In this document: in pieces, positions 1 to 11,480 of the stretch
How the letters are laid out: each line of letters begins with the position of its first letter
Position numbering within the stretch: the first letter of the stretch is position 1
Notes under the pieces: model-generated
Databases searched by the model: none
Seen by the model: only the letters and a program-made list of their open reading frames with translations
Told to the model about the DNA's origin: nothing
Assembly: GCA_031308135.1 (NCBI GenBank)
Contig: JAHLJT010008756.1
Span: forward strand, 79,190,130 to 79,254,129
Origin: Acheta domesticus
Taxonomy: Eukaryota; Arthropoda; Insecta; Orthoptera; Gryllidae
DNA length: 64,000 nt
Direction of reading: 5' to 3'
Program-made: the position numbers and the translations under genes

Positions 1-2075
1 TCTTTGGCGAAGAACTACAGGCCAATTACTTGTCTGCCAGTACTGTACAAAGTTATAACTTCAGCCATAGCTGACAAAATGTATAGACATCTAGATAAGA
101 ATCATCTAATGCCAGCTGAACAAAAAGGATGTCGTAAAGGCTCTTATGGCTGTAAGGAAATCTTGCTCCTGAATAAAGTCATCTTGAATGATGTAAAGAA
201 ACGCAAACGTAATTTGAGCATGGCTTGGATTGACTACCAAAAGGCCTTTGATAGTGTACCACACGATTGGATTTTGAAGACCCTGGAGATCTATCGATTT
301 CATCCTAGACTTACTGAATTTTGCAAGGCTAGTATGAAGTCGTGGAGTACCAGGTTACTAATACCCAGCGGAAAGGAAGCAGTAGAAACCAGAAGTATTC
401 AGATTAACAGGGGTATTTTTCAAGGAGATTCACTATCCCCTCTGCTGTTTTGCATTAGTTTGATCCCACTATCGAGGCAGTTGTCGCAAGCTGACTTTGG
501 TTATAAGCTCCATGGTGATGAAAGGCCAGTATCACATTTGTTTTACATGGATGATCTGAAAGTGTTTGCTAAGAATGAAGCGATTCCCTCCCAAATGCTG
601 TCTGTCGTGAATGACTTTAGCAATGACATCTGCATGAAGTTTGGTCTTGACAAGTGTGCAAAAATCAATTTAAAAAGAGGGAAACTCACAACGTCTGAGA
701 ACATTGAAATTGATACGCACACTGTGATTCAAGATCTTGAACCAGGTAAAACTTACAAATATCTGGGCATTGAAGAATGTGAAACCATCTCGAACGACAG
801 AATGAAAGAGAGAATTCGTAGGGAGTATTATAGGAGAGTGAGACTGGTCCTGCAGTCCGCACTGAATTCCAGGAATAAAATATCTGCAATAGGTAGTTTG
901 GCGGTACCTGTAGCCGAATACAGTTTTGGACTAGTGGACTGGACTGAGCAAGAAATTCGCACCATGGATCGAAAAACCAGAAAACTGCTAACAATGCATC
1001 ATGTTGCCCACCCTCGAGCTGATATACATAGACTTTATGTGTCACGTAAGGAAGGAGGAAGAGGCCTCAGACAAATTGAGGCCTCCTGGCACAACGCAAT
1101 AGTCGGGTTGGGGAAGTATGTAGTCAGCCATCAAGATGACCCTCTAATGAGGCAGGTCATGAAATCTGACCGAAGAATGGGAAACAGAGGCATTGTTAGT
1201 GTAGCAAGAAGCATTGCGAAGAAAACTAGGCAAGACACGTCGAGTAACACAGACACTGAACTTCTGATGCTGCTAAACATGAAGTGTGAGACACAAAAAA
1301 TGTTGAAGAAAACGTGGAGAGACAAACCACTCCACGGACAATACCTAAAAAGAATGGACAAGGTGCAGATCAATAAAGATCAATCATTTATGTGGCTTAA
1401 AAGGGGAAGGATGAAGCCAGAATCGGAAGCACTTGTAATAGCTGCCCAAGATCAGGCCTTGAGAACACGACATTATGATAAAGCGGTTCTCAAAATTTCC
1501 CAAGATGATAAATGCCGCATTTGCCAGGAGCAAGTAGAAACCATTGATCATATTGTCTCAGCTTGTCCAATCCTAGCAAAGACAGAATACCTGAAAAGAC
1601 ATGACAGGGTGTGTAGCTACCTCCACTGGCAGATCTGTACCGCCCTCGAAGTTCCAAACACATGCCTCAAGTGGTACGAACACTCACCAAAACCGGTGAC
1701 GTCTGTTGGATTCTGTACGATATTGTACGACCAACAAATTCAAACTGATCGCACGATAGCGGCAAACAAACCGGATATAGTTATCCGAGATTTGGCGAAA
1801 AATCGTGTTTACTTGTCGATGTTGCTGTACCTTGCGATCAAAACGTCGTTACCAAGGAGGCAGAGAAACGTCTTAAATACAAGAGTTTGGAAATCGAGAT
1901 CAGCCGAATGTGGGGCGTAAAAGCACAGGTCGTCCCGATAGTTATCGGAGCTCTGGGATTTGTTCCGCAAAATTTGAGTAAGAACTTGTCTAAACTCCCA
2001 GGTAATTCAAAAGACTGGGAAGTGCAAGAAATTGCTTTATTTGGAACAGCCCACATTTTGCGTAAAGTATTGTAG
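1..2075 (+). pseudogene. Reverse transcriptase / restriction-like endonuclease ORF, frameshifted
   Basis: The reading frame from base 4 is open to 1920. It starts inside the RT domain (AKNYRPITCLP block at the very start). Visible motifs, counted from base 4: RT motif A around residues 73-83 with aspartate 77, RT motif C YMDD at 181-184, zinc-finger-like C504/C507/H516/C521, and endonuclease P590-D591. Near bases 1806-1815 the sense frame shifts: the second endonuclease aspartate (1818-1820) and the C-terminal tail are read in the frame that ends at 2075, while the original frame runs on meaninglessly to 1920. Polymerase motifs look intact, but the break falls between the endonuclease residues, so this copy is probably inactive. 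A sequencing or assembly indel cannot be excluded. The ATG-less start is simply the window edge. Confidence 0.87.
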
Positions 2076-2181
2076 AGGCACTGATAGTGACCGGATCTGC
2101 TCCTTAGGTAGCTGGTTGCAACCTGGAGTAGATCTTATATTCAGCCGACTCAAAACATCTTTAGTCGTGATGTAATGGGAA
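2076..2181 (+). other. 3' UTR of the non-LTR element and junction with AAT microsatellite
   Basis: About 105 bases separate the final stop codon from the AAT-rich tract. There is no poly(A) tail; the element ends directly in AATAATAATGAC, which is shared with copy B. The junction is placed at about 2181/2182 from that comparison. Confidence 0.6.
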
Positions 2182-2728
2182 AATAATAATGACAATAGTA
2201 ATAATAATTTATTCCCATCTTGTTTACGTTGATAATTTCCATTGCATTTTCTAGGAATTACTAACCATTGATAAACAGTTGTGATTGTTAGCAATACTAA
2301 TACATTCCGCACCAATATATGCGATGACCCTCTCCTCCGATTATCTATTTAATTTATTATCTCCGAACGGTATCAGTCAAATTCAAATACTTCAGAAAAG
2401 TTGTTTAGTGCATTTTAAGTGAGACATTTTGTCATTTTATATCGTGTCCTGAAAATCATTTAATTAACTTCATTTGTTTTAGTCATTTAATTTAGTTATT
2501 GTAACGTTGTTTTCCATTTGCATTATCTTTTAAATGAAAATAAAATTATGGTGAAAGCATTGCTAAATACAAAATGTGATCTACCTAGTTACAACTCATA
2601 AAACTACATTATCTAATAATTTTGCTAAAGTGTTCAAGTAATTAGAATTTTTCTTTTGAATTGAAACTGAAGTTTTTTAGAGAAGATACGCTTACACAAA
2701 ATCATGAGAACTGGGTATATTTTCACTA

Positions 2729-2828
2729 NNNNNNNNNNNNNNNNNNNNNNNNNNNNNNNNNNNNNNNNNNNNNNNNNNNNNNNNNNNNNNNNNNNNNNNN
2801 NNNNNNNNNNNNNNNNNNNNNNNNNNNN
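2729..2828. other. Assembly gap, 100 N (true length about zero)
   Basis: Exactly 100 N lie between TTTCACTA and CGAATTTAATTTCCC. In copy B the same flanks abut directly at about 37027. The gap is therefore padding of conventional size and hides essentially no sequence, if the copies are colinear here. Confidence 0.9.
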
Positions 2829-3649
2829 CGAATTTAATTTCCCAATGTTATAAAATTACAGAAAAAAGTGAATTTTGTAGAAATTATTGATCCACGATAA
2901 CAAGAGAAGCATTAGACAATATATTACTGTATAGCCAAAGGAATAGTTTTATTAAAATATGAACAGATTCATCAATAAAATAATATCATAAAACGCCACG
3001 TTACTCGGTATATAACATTGCTCTGTCTCTCTCTTTCTCTCTCACTCTTAGGGTATTCTGAACAGAATCACTATTTTCTATTGGATGTGCTTCTTCCTAA
3101 CTTCGTACATTCAATTTGTTCAAAACAAAAGTATCCGGTACACGGTGTTAAAAATATTTTTGCTCCTACTGATGAAGCCCCGTAAACCTGGCTTTTGTAA
3201 AATATTTTGGTTGTTAAGGATTCTTCATGCTACAAGAAGTTTGTTCTGAATTTTGCTGATAGTTGAATTGTATAAGAAACTAACGAAATACAAGTAATTT
3301 AATTTATATCCAAGAACCTCCCTTGGACTTACGAGAAAAATGATGCGCAAATCATAATTTATAATTTTAACTTCAACCAACTAATAAAATGATCTTCAAA
3401 TGTGAAGTATCAAAGTTTTCAAAAGGTATGATAAGGGGATACGTCTCGGAATAACCTCAGGTTTGTTATTTTATTACATATAGTTGTAATTTATATGTTG
3501 AAATGGATAAGTCTAATATTGAAGAATATTTTATTCCGTATTTAAGAATTCTTGAAAATGTTTCGTTCAAAAATATGAAAGGAAACAAGGAGAAATAAAT
3601 TATTTAAAAAACATTAACGCGAAATAACGTTTCATGTGTAGTGATTCAC

Positions 3650-3910
3650 TGAGGCTTGTCGCCCTAGGTCCCTGCAAAGTCTGAATTCTTCACAAGATCT
3701 CGACTGCATTTCCGCGTCTGGCAGCGCCGCCTCATCCCCTTCCCTTTCCCTCCCCCCTCTCCCCTCTTCCCCTCCCGGTCGTGGTCGTCGACGCTGCAAA
3801 AAGGCGGAGCAGCCGACGCCGGCGTCGCGACGTCTGCACGATCGTCTATCACGGCGAAGCCTCGAACTCACAACCTCGCAGAGCTCCACATGGCCCTGCT
3901 AACAGGCGAG
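3650..3910 (-). repeat. GC-rich repeat with possible tRNA-like head (possible SINE), copy A
   Basis: A GC-rich island in AT-rich DNA, repeated at about 37845-38110 in copy B. On the minus strand it reads AGTTCGAGGC, which resembles a pol III B box, with a weak A-box-like TTAGCAGGGCC about 40 bases upstream. A long pyrimidine-rich run (about 3735-3777) follows. A 94-codon plus-strand frame (3781-4065) is preserved in copy B but starts at GTG and resembles no known protein, so it is not called as a gene. The SINE assignment is tentative. Confidence 0.3.
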
Positions 3911-4462
3911 TTTCGTTTTTCTCGCACTTCGCTAACACACTGCGCTCGGAACAGTGGAGTGATCGCAGAACAATGGGAATTGGAGAACTGACATTTGTAG
4001 ATAATATTTCATGCCATATATTTTTGGAGGAATTTGTATCAATAGACGGCTTAAGGGTTCGTTGAATACAAGTTGTAATGTGGGTATTTTTTTTGTATTG
4101 GGTTTACATAAATTTCGGGAAGGGTACTAATCTAATCTAATTTATTATCGTAGCGTATCTTACAATCTAAACACAAGCTTGTTGCTATTATCGTCAGTCT
4201 GAGTCTGGAACAAAGAGGGGGAAGACACGTATACGAGTAATAGTACATTATGAAACGATGATGTAAGGATGGGTATTAATACACGAGTGTGGTAACAAAG
4301 TACGAGCGAGGAACGAGCGAATACCGTAAACTTCACACGAGTTATTAATACCCATTACATCGAGTTTCATACTATACTTTTCTACAACTTATGGTAACCT
4401 TTATAAGTTAAACTTTTACATCGAATAGTTTCGTGACAGTTGACATGCACGATTCTGTCAAT

Positions 4463-4475
4463 GCCACCTAGCGGA
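4463..4475 (-). promoter_or_regulatory. CTCF-like motif (copy A)
   Basis: The minus strand reads CCGCTAGGTGGCA, agreeing with the CTCF core CCASYAGRKGGCR at all but one position. The identical motif is kept in copy B at 38647-38659. Binding is inferred only from the match. Confidence 0.3.
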
Positions 4476-5087
4476 CAGCTCCATACCCACCGCAGGTGGC
4501 TTTGTTTCACCAGACAGCCAGCCAGGGAGTTCAGAACTTGCTGCGATAAGTTCGTCACCATCTCTGCTTTTACACTTATTTCTGGAGATCTCAAGATCAC
4601 CGTTGATTCACCAGACATTTTCAATTAGACATTTTTTAACGACAACCACATGGGAGCAACAAATAACCTAAAATGACTTTCGTTCAGATCTTAATCTTAG
4701 TCAAATGTTCTCTTCAATAACTACCACTGCGCTAGTCAAATAGGATCAAAGTGCAATAACAATTCAATTTATTTTAAATAATATTTCACGTTAAAAACTA
4801 CTAATAATAAAATAAACTAAAATTAAGAAAGAGAATATAATATTAAATACAATTTTCATGGACACAATTGAACGAAATATTTACTATAAAGATTCTCAAT
4901 GATTAATAAAGAGTCAATACTTGGTTTGTAAGTTTCTCTGTGATTGGTCAAGAACATGTATCATAATGACAAATGTATCGAAATGGGTATCATTATGCAA
5001 CTGGTTGCAGATATTCTCGTTGCAACCAGTCTCGGTCTGAAATTAATAAAATCTCTAGGGCATTTAATCACTATTATTACGCTATAC

Positions 5088-5091
5088 AATA

Positions 5092-5136
<45 letters not shown>
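5088..5136. repeat. (TA)n microsatellite
   Basis: Almost uninterrupted TA dinucleotides with one TACA break. The copy B counterpart (39317-39358) differs in length and interruptions, as expected for a fast-changing microsatellite. Confidence 0.95.
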
Positions 5137-5137
<1 letters not shown>

Positions 5138-5142
5138 CGAAG

Positions 5143-5697
5143 TAATACTCCGGGAGATGTGGCTCAGGGCATAAACTGATGTCACTGTCACTGACCGGAA
5201 GGTCCTAGGTTCGGGTCCCGACAAGGGGAGGATATTCGACACTAGCTTGTCAGCTAGATCGAATTCAGTCGCTGTCTAGAGGAAAATTCTAGCGGCCGGC
5301 TGCTCCGATCGGTAGTTTTCTGTGGTTTCTCTGATCAACACTAAGCGAATACCGGAGCAGTACCCTAACAAATGAACCACGGACCGCGCGCGATCTTTCC
5401 TACCTCTATCTTGTCCGATCCTCTCTTCTTATACTTACACTAAAATGCACTACACTACCACACATGACAGGAGACCGGTCGGGAGCTTAGAACTTGTCCC
5501 GGCTGAGGCGGTGCCCCACTGGTGGAAGACACCAGGTTGTGGAAAACCCCGCTAGTTGACGTTAGGTCGGCGCCGAATCTCGCCATCCGGCGGGGAAAAG
5601 ATCACCGCCACCTCCCGCAGAAAAACGTACACTACACTTGTGGCATTCATGACCTCAGTAGTTAATCGACCGGAATCACTATCAATTAATGAATCAA
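5143..5697 (+). mobile_element. SINE family 1, full length, tRNA-derived head (copy A)
   Basis: A 555-bp SINE flanked by the 6-bp direct repeat ACGAAG (5137-5142 and 5698-5703). The head carries an A-box-like TGGCTCAGGGCA and a B box GGTTCGGGTCCCG with tRNA-like spacing; copy B has the canonical GGTTCGAGTCC. These internal promoters are used by RNA polymerase III. The long body has no coding potential, and the tail is a short run of ATCAA-type repeats. The unit recurs in whole or part at 14848, 29983, 30786, 32385, 32815, 39374, 46762 and 55860, making it the dominant repeat here. At 555 bp it is long for a simple tRNA SINE, so the body may be composite. Confidence 0.85.
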
Positions 5698-5703
5698 ACG
5701 AAG

Positions 5704-7850
5704 GAACATACGCTTCAAGGGGCAGTGGAACGTAATCGTTATTCTAAGTCTCTCCCACTTCTATTACCAAAATTGTTACTCAAATAAAATGGTTTAGTTA
5801 TAAAGAAATTAATATTATCAGCCAAACAATGTGACGCAAAACTGACACAAATTGGATCATAAAAATATTCTCTGTAACTGCCCAATTTACAACTGTCTCA
5901 GAGAGAAACATAAAACAATGAAAAATTATTTCCCTATTGTTTCATTGAAATGAACTCGGAAAGAAATAAATTTCTGACCATTTGTATTTCTTATATTCTG
6001 AAACTACGGGAAAGTATACTAAATGAATATTAAGCTGAATTCTACGAGCACTCTGTTAATATGTTAAGAGTGCTGTAGTTTATAATGTTTGAATTATAAT
6101 TACTACGCTTAAAATATCTGTAATCCGGCAAGCTTAATGTACTACATTTATCAGAACGTTTTGTATACCCTTGTAGGTCTTGTTTATTTAAACAGTTTTT
6201 GCATTATATGTTATATATTGCATAATATGCCTTAACAAAAAGTGTTTTTTAAATGAACACATTCGAGATGCATCTGTAAGCTGCACACTGAAATTTGTAA
6301 GAGGTGAGTCCTTTAAACAAATAAAATTGAATGGAATTGTATTAAATTGAAAATTCTCTTTATTTTCTCTAAAGTTTTCTAAACTCTGATATTGTCTAAA
6401 TTTTTCTTTAAAGTAATATATTTTTAATAATCATAGAAGAATTATTATCCCAACTTCTTGTTCCCTTTTAGTAAATGTCAATTCAATTGTAGAAGTAAGA
6501 CGGATTATACTAATCGTAGAATTCTATATTTGAAATGTACCTCCACCATTGTTTCAGGCTAATACCGAAAAGCTACAATCACATATACACTCACCGCTTG
6601 AAGATTAGAGGTCACAGCTTTGTATACACTTAATTTTAACGGCGATAATTCAGGTTGTTCAAAAGAGTGCAAAAAGCTAAACCTAAAGCACAATGCTGAT
6701 TTACTCATAAGTCCCAGAACTGAGTATCAAATAAATACACGTTAATTTCCGACAATATTATTTGTTGCGTTAAATATGAATATTATATTGAAAATATTAT
6801 TTGTTGATGTTAATGACACACAAAAATGTATTAATAAAGATGTAGGTTTAAAATGATGCAATATTACGATTATATCTATAGCAATAAGATTGTCAAATTT
6901 TCAGATCTTCTATATACCATCCTATAAATTTAAAGCCAGTTCCTTTTATTGAACTAACTGGCGATACCTTTTTTCTCCATTTTTCAATTTGAAAAAGTAA
7001 CAGAATTCTAATATATTTTATCTTATAGTTTTGGCACTAGGTTTTACAACTTCACAGCACATACTCGATTTCAGAGATGTTCCGCTTCAAATCTCCTTCT
7101 TGCAGGCGGGTCCTTTGTAAGTACTACACGTTTTTTGTGTGCATGTCTTGGAGAGCTTTCTCTAATCTTTTTCCTGCAATTCCTTGACAGATTCACGTTC
7201 ATCTCTTCTTCAAATACACAGCATCCATTTTGAATCTTGCTTTTGCCATTCAGTTTTCTCTCTCCGTAATTCCTCGTTTTGCTCTGAGAATTAGCACATT
7301 CCTCTTTCTTACCATCGTTTCAAAGTGGAAATTCCCCATTTGCGAGAATTCTTTTAACCGTCTTGGTCATTAACCCACCAAGACCAGTTTCCGTCTTTTA
7401 CGGGTCGTTATTCCCCTTATTCCCTACCTTGGAAATACTTAATGACACGCTATAAATAAAAAAGTATTTTTCTTAAGTACAACTAATTTGCGATTGCGCT
7501 ATTAAGTAGAAAGAGTAAAATTAAAAGGTCTATTTTCGAAATTAACTATCACGAGTATATGTCTCACGATTGTAGTAAACTTTATGTTATAGTTTCATCC
7601 ATGTGAAGAGCATCAGATGTACTGAAAATATGTATAACGTTATTTATACTATTATTTTATTATACGTTATTTATTGCGTTATATATATTATATTTTAATA
7701 AATTGTGCATGCACACGATTATTACATGCCCTTTGAACTCTCTTTCACCTAGATAATCAGTTTTGTAAAAGGAGTTATTACAACACAAGTGTATTAACAT
7801 CCATAGAGGATCTCGGATTCAGTATAATCAGTTCCATAATAATGAGAACA

Positions 7851-7852
<2 letters not shown>
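5704..7852. other. AT-rich duplicated DNA, no gene seen
   Basis: Shared with copy B (39936-42106). No coding frame is preserved in both copies. The longest copy B frame here (41282-41713, 143 codons) is broken by indels in copy A at about 7030-7430, which argues against coding. Confidence 0.7.
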
Positions 7853-7899
<47 letters not shown>

Positions 7900-7906
7900 C
7901 AACAAC
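7853..7906. repeat. (AAT)n microsatellite, target of a retrotransposon 5' end
   Basis: About 15 AAT units, then AAC units. It abuts the 5' end of the non-LTR fragment that follows. The copy B equivalent (42107-42157) is pure AAT and is followed by unrelated sequence. Confidence 0.9.
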
Positions 7907-9715
7907 TCCATCTAGGGAGTACACGACCTTGCAGTTGGTGGTGGAGCTTGAGTACCCCCATGAGCCTGAGAGCTATGTCAGTGGTAGCCTAGCTACTGGT
8001 AGGGCCTCCCTTGCTGAATAGGTTGAAGGTGAGGGGTCCGACGAAGAAGTGCTCCATTTTGAGGAGAGTGGGAAGTAAGTAGAGAGGGAAGGGTCATGAA
8101 CCTTTGGACTTCCTGCTATCGGCCCATGGAGGGTACAGGAGAGAAACTGGGTTGGTACACCAGGCCACTGATTAGAGTGGAGGCCCGAACCTTGCATTAG
8201 CCTGCGAAGGAGGCTGTCTTCAGCAGTCAGTGAAAATCCCGTGGGGTTTAGTAATGCCGACTGGCGATCGGAGGGACCCCTTGCTAGGCCCTGCGGGGGG
8301 ATGCCCCGAGGCCGCTATGGTTCGCAGTAACGGATGGCAGGAAACAACCCGAGGGTTAAGTGTGATGTGTGAACTCGAATTTTCTACCTGCGAATTTTCA
8401 CTTGAAACCAATGAGCAAAATGGATAGAACAAGCAATGTAATGAACCTTAACGTGCCTTGTTCTACCAATGTCCCATACCTGCTCAGAAACCGAGCTAAA
8501 GTTACCTTGTCGACGTCTGGCCATCCCACGGATGTTAGTCCCAGGGACCCAGAGTCGGCAGTTGGTCGAAGCCATCGTCAAAGATGGACACAGGATGAAT
8601 TAAAGGAGGTGATGTGGTGCTTTTACTATGCAAAAGCGAAAAATGGGGGCTCAGAAATAGAAGTTTTTAAGATATGGAGGGAGCAGAACCCAGATATGAG
8701 ACCTACCCTAGACTCAAAGAAGCTTGCCAGTCAACGATGATACATACTCAGCAGTGGAAAATTCACAGCAGAACAACTTGCAGACATCCAGAGAAACGCG
8801 GAGTACGTTCTTCGATCAAACTATCCACATGACGAACATTTAGAACCATCTAATATCCCAGAAGACGATGGTCCCCTTGAAGATTCATCTCTTCCAAATG
8901 AAACATCCGTCACTGGTGAAAATTCATCTGGCCATGAGTCACACGATAAGGACATGATGCGGGACCTCCTCCGACGCGAGATAGAACTAGTTCGTCTACT
9001 TGCATTCGAATCTCGTGCACCATTGAGGAGAATTTACGAAAATGCTAAAGTTAAGAGAGTGATAGAAACAGCGAATTCTGTCTTAAATGAGGTTGTACAG
9101 ACCTCAAGTAGAGATCTAGATATTACTGAAATCAATCACATCGTGTATGCAACTGGATATCTAGTATCTCAGATAATCTTGGGGCCAGCCAAGAACACCG
9201 ATGGCCGACAGCCAGACAGAATAAAAAGCTCCGTACCTCCATGGATGAAAAGAATTATGAAACGGATAGCCGACACACGGCGTGAAATATCACTCCTAGC
9301 CGAGGCATTTTCTAAGTCAAACCACACGTATAAAGTTCAACAAAAAATACTCCATGTTGAACAAAAATAACTAATTGACAATGACACAACAAGGCTAATG
9401 GTAGCTGAAAAGCTAAAAGAGAAAATCCAAGCATGGGCTCAACGAATAAGACGGTACAAACGTAGAGAAGATTTCCGTGTACAGAACCGGTTGTTTGAAA
9501 CGGACGCGAAGAGATTCTATCGCAGTCTGACTGAAAAACCGAATGGCAATGCTGCCCCTCCTTCCAAAGATGACGCCGAAACATTTGGTCAGGAATCTGG
9601 GAGGAAACCAGATCCTACAACAAAGATGCATCGTGGCTCCAATCTGAAGTTAATGCTGCCAACGGACTCGTGGAAATAGTGGAACATGTTGAAGGATTAG
9701 GCTGTTGTCCTAAAT
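7907..9715 (+). mobile_element. 5' part of an R4/Dong-like non-LTR retrotransposon, 3'-truncated
   Basis: This piece holds a 5' UTR of about 460 bp and the N-terminal coding half of an element of the same general type as the one at 1-2181; the two pieces cover non-overlapping parts. It begins beside a TAA microsatellite, the insertion habit of Dong. Homology ends at about 9700-9720, before the reverse transcriptase, and unrelated DNA follows. LINE copies are normally truncated at the 5' end, so a copy with its 5' end but no 3' half needs a later deletion or rearrangement. Copy B lacks it and has about 1.16 kb of other DNA here. The exact 5' base is uncertain by about 15 bases. Confidence 0.75.
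8369..9700 (+). pseudogene. N-terminal half of a non-LTR retrotransposon ORF, with two stops and a frameshift
   Basis: One frame runs from about 8369 to 9679, interrupted by TGA at 8738-8740 and TAA at 9368-9370; sense resumes directly after each. Visible blocks are RWTQDELKEVMWCFYYAKA (near 8585), a charged helical middle (8954-9370) and the basic YKRREDFRVQNRLFETDAKR block (near 9458), typical of the region just upstream of the RT domain in this group. Around 9590 the sense frame shifts once more. The start is taken at the ATG at 8369, but the true start could be a later ATG at 8411 or 8420. With three breaks and no polymerase domain, it is a dead fragment. Confidence 0.72.
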
Positions 9716-10103
9716 TTTGTATAATAATTTGGCTTAATCGAAATTTTCTGTAAAATGTCCAGATAAAGAATTCATGTGAACGAAAATCAGAATATTCTTC
9801 AAGAGCTGTCTGATCGGAGGAAGATCATGAATTGGATAATGACGGTGACAGCAAACGAATGTTGAAAATATAGACGAGCATCAGAACTATACTGGATCGG
9901 AACAAGAACTTTTGATATTAAATACGAACGTTTATCAACGGATATGTTTTTTGGTAGTAAATATCATTCTTAGATATTATAATGCGACATAAAATACCAT
10001 TGTTCTACAATTTCTTTAATTTTTTCAAGAGTCATTGAATGTCGTAAAATTACTACACGCGCCTACTGGTGTGAACATTTTACGCGCGCCCGCTGGAAGG
10101 TTA
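9716..10103. other. Copy-A-specific segment of unknown origin
   Basis: About 390 bp between the retrotransposon fragment and the point where copy A rejoins copy B (TTAAGTTTGC). It contains GCGCGC-type motifs near 10055-10090 and no recognisable gene or element. Confidence 0.5.
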
Positions 10104-11480
10104 AGTTTGCTATTTATTTGATACAATTAATATTTGCACAAAACTGAGCATTTTGTGACAGAGGAAAGAGGGGCCATGTGCAAGAACGACACAACATTTG
10201 CATGGGGATGGTGCAAAGCAATGACGAGTGAAATTGAAGGTTCTTTTCCAAAAAGGAAGAAAATCGAGATTTGAAAAGAAACTGTATTAGCGGAACAATA
10301 TTCGGCACTATAAAATTAACTGTATGTACTCGTATGGTCTACTAAATACGAATTTCAATGGAGGAACACAATATATTTAATAAATTTCTCAATGGTAATG
10401 CTATGAATATTTCATCATTCGTGTTTGGAACTTATCATGCTGCGCTGTTGACGTTTTTTCGATGAGAAAACCTAAAAAACGTGAAAAATCTTTTTCAGTG
10501 CAAACAAAAGTTGATCAATAAATGTTGGAAGTTAATAATTCTTGCAGAGAAAAATGTTAGCTAAATAAATTCACTTATTTTTATTATTCGTATATCTCTG
10601 TACAGCTTTAATTATTGCTATTAAAAGAGGAGCGGAGTGCATTGCTGTGTACTTCCACAAAATCGATCTTAATACGAAATACTCGTAATTAAAGTTCAAT
10701 AATTTTTCATCCTGAATTTGTTCTTTAAACAAATACAGGGTTGCTCATATCATGGTCAAAACTTGGATTCCTTTATTTCGCCTGAAATATTTCTGAGTGT
10801 AATTGCTTCCAAAAACGGTGACACGGTGGTGACATTTATATACAAAATCATCTTAGTTCCTATTTACATTATGTTTGCAAATGATAAATTGCTGGGCTTT
10901 TTCAAGTACCTATGTAATGTAATTGTAAATAAGTTGAGTGCAGTGTAAATAGTTGTGATCAGTTACATTGGAACTAATTGTACTAACAGTGGAAGTAATA
11001 TTAGTTGCACATACAAATTTCAATATCGATAATTATTAATACGTCAAAAATATAACGTAATATTAAAAATAGTAGGAATGATCAAGCCCAGAGTTCTAAA
11101 TACGTATTAAAGAGAATATTTAATATTGTCTAAAAAGAGATTTTGCAAGTATGTATAATAACTGTATGAAATTTGTAGAAAATAGTTTTCGTAGTGTCTA
11201 TGGTTACATATAAAAGTTAAAAATAGTCTGAAGAGATAGAAAAGGTAAATAAATAACGTTCTTTCATTTCAGGGCCGTATTTCTACTCTTCCTTCACGTT
11301 GTTGAAGATACAATGATAATCAGACTATACAATTACAACGTCTAGTTCACAATGAAAATGCATAGTATTAGAGCACATTTTCTGTTGGTAATGGCCTTTT
11401 ATGAAATTAGTATATCGGAAAAGAATGTATAATTTATACAATTTATCGCCTGTCTCAAATTTAATATTGAAACAAACCTA
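10104..11480. other. AT-rich duplicated DNA, no gene seen
   Basis: Shared with copy B (43313-44740). Frames are short and not conserved between the copies. Nothing recognisable. Confidence 0.6.

Larger units (their letters stand above)
1..2181 (+). mobile_element. 3' part of an R4/Dong-like non-LTR retrotransposon
   Basis: This is the 3' portion of a LINE-type element that would copy itself by target-primed reverse transcription. It enters the window already in frame, so its 5' end lies outside. The order of parts is reverse transcriptase, C-x2-C-x8-H-x4-C finger, PD...D restriction-like endonuclease, then a 3' UTR of about 105 bp. That architecture is known from the R2/R4/Dong/NeSL group, not from AP-endonuclease LINEs. 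The 3' end runs into an AAT-rich microsatellite; the matching place in copy B (about 36445-36512) is the same microsatellite without the element. Insertion into TAA repeats is the described habit of Dong (R4 clade), which supports that clade, but no tree was built. Confidence 0.88.

Noticed and set aside
3781..4065. 94-codon frame conserved in copy B (37980-38264)
   Set aside because: Starts at GTG, low complexity at the N terminus and no recognised domain. Its conservation merely reflects the recent duplication.
5150..5225. Possible true tRNA gene (A and B boxes)
   Set aside because: The boxes belong to a 555-bp SINE with target duplication and many copies; the anticodon arm cannot be folded convincingly by eye.
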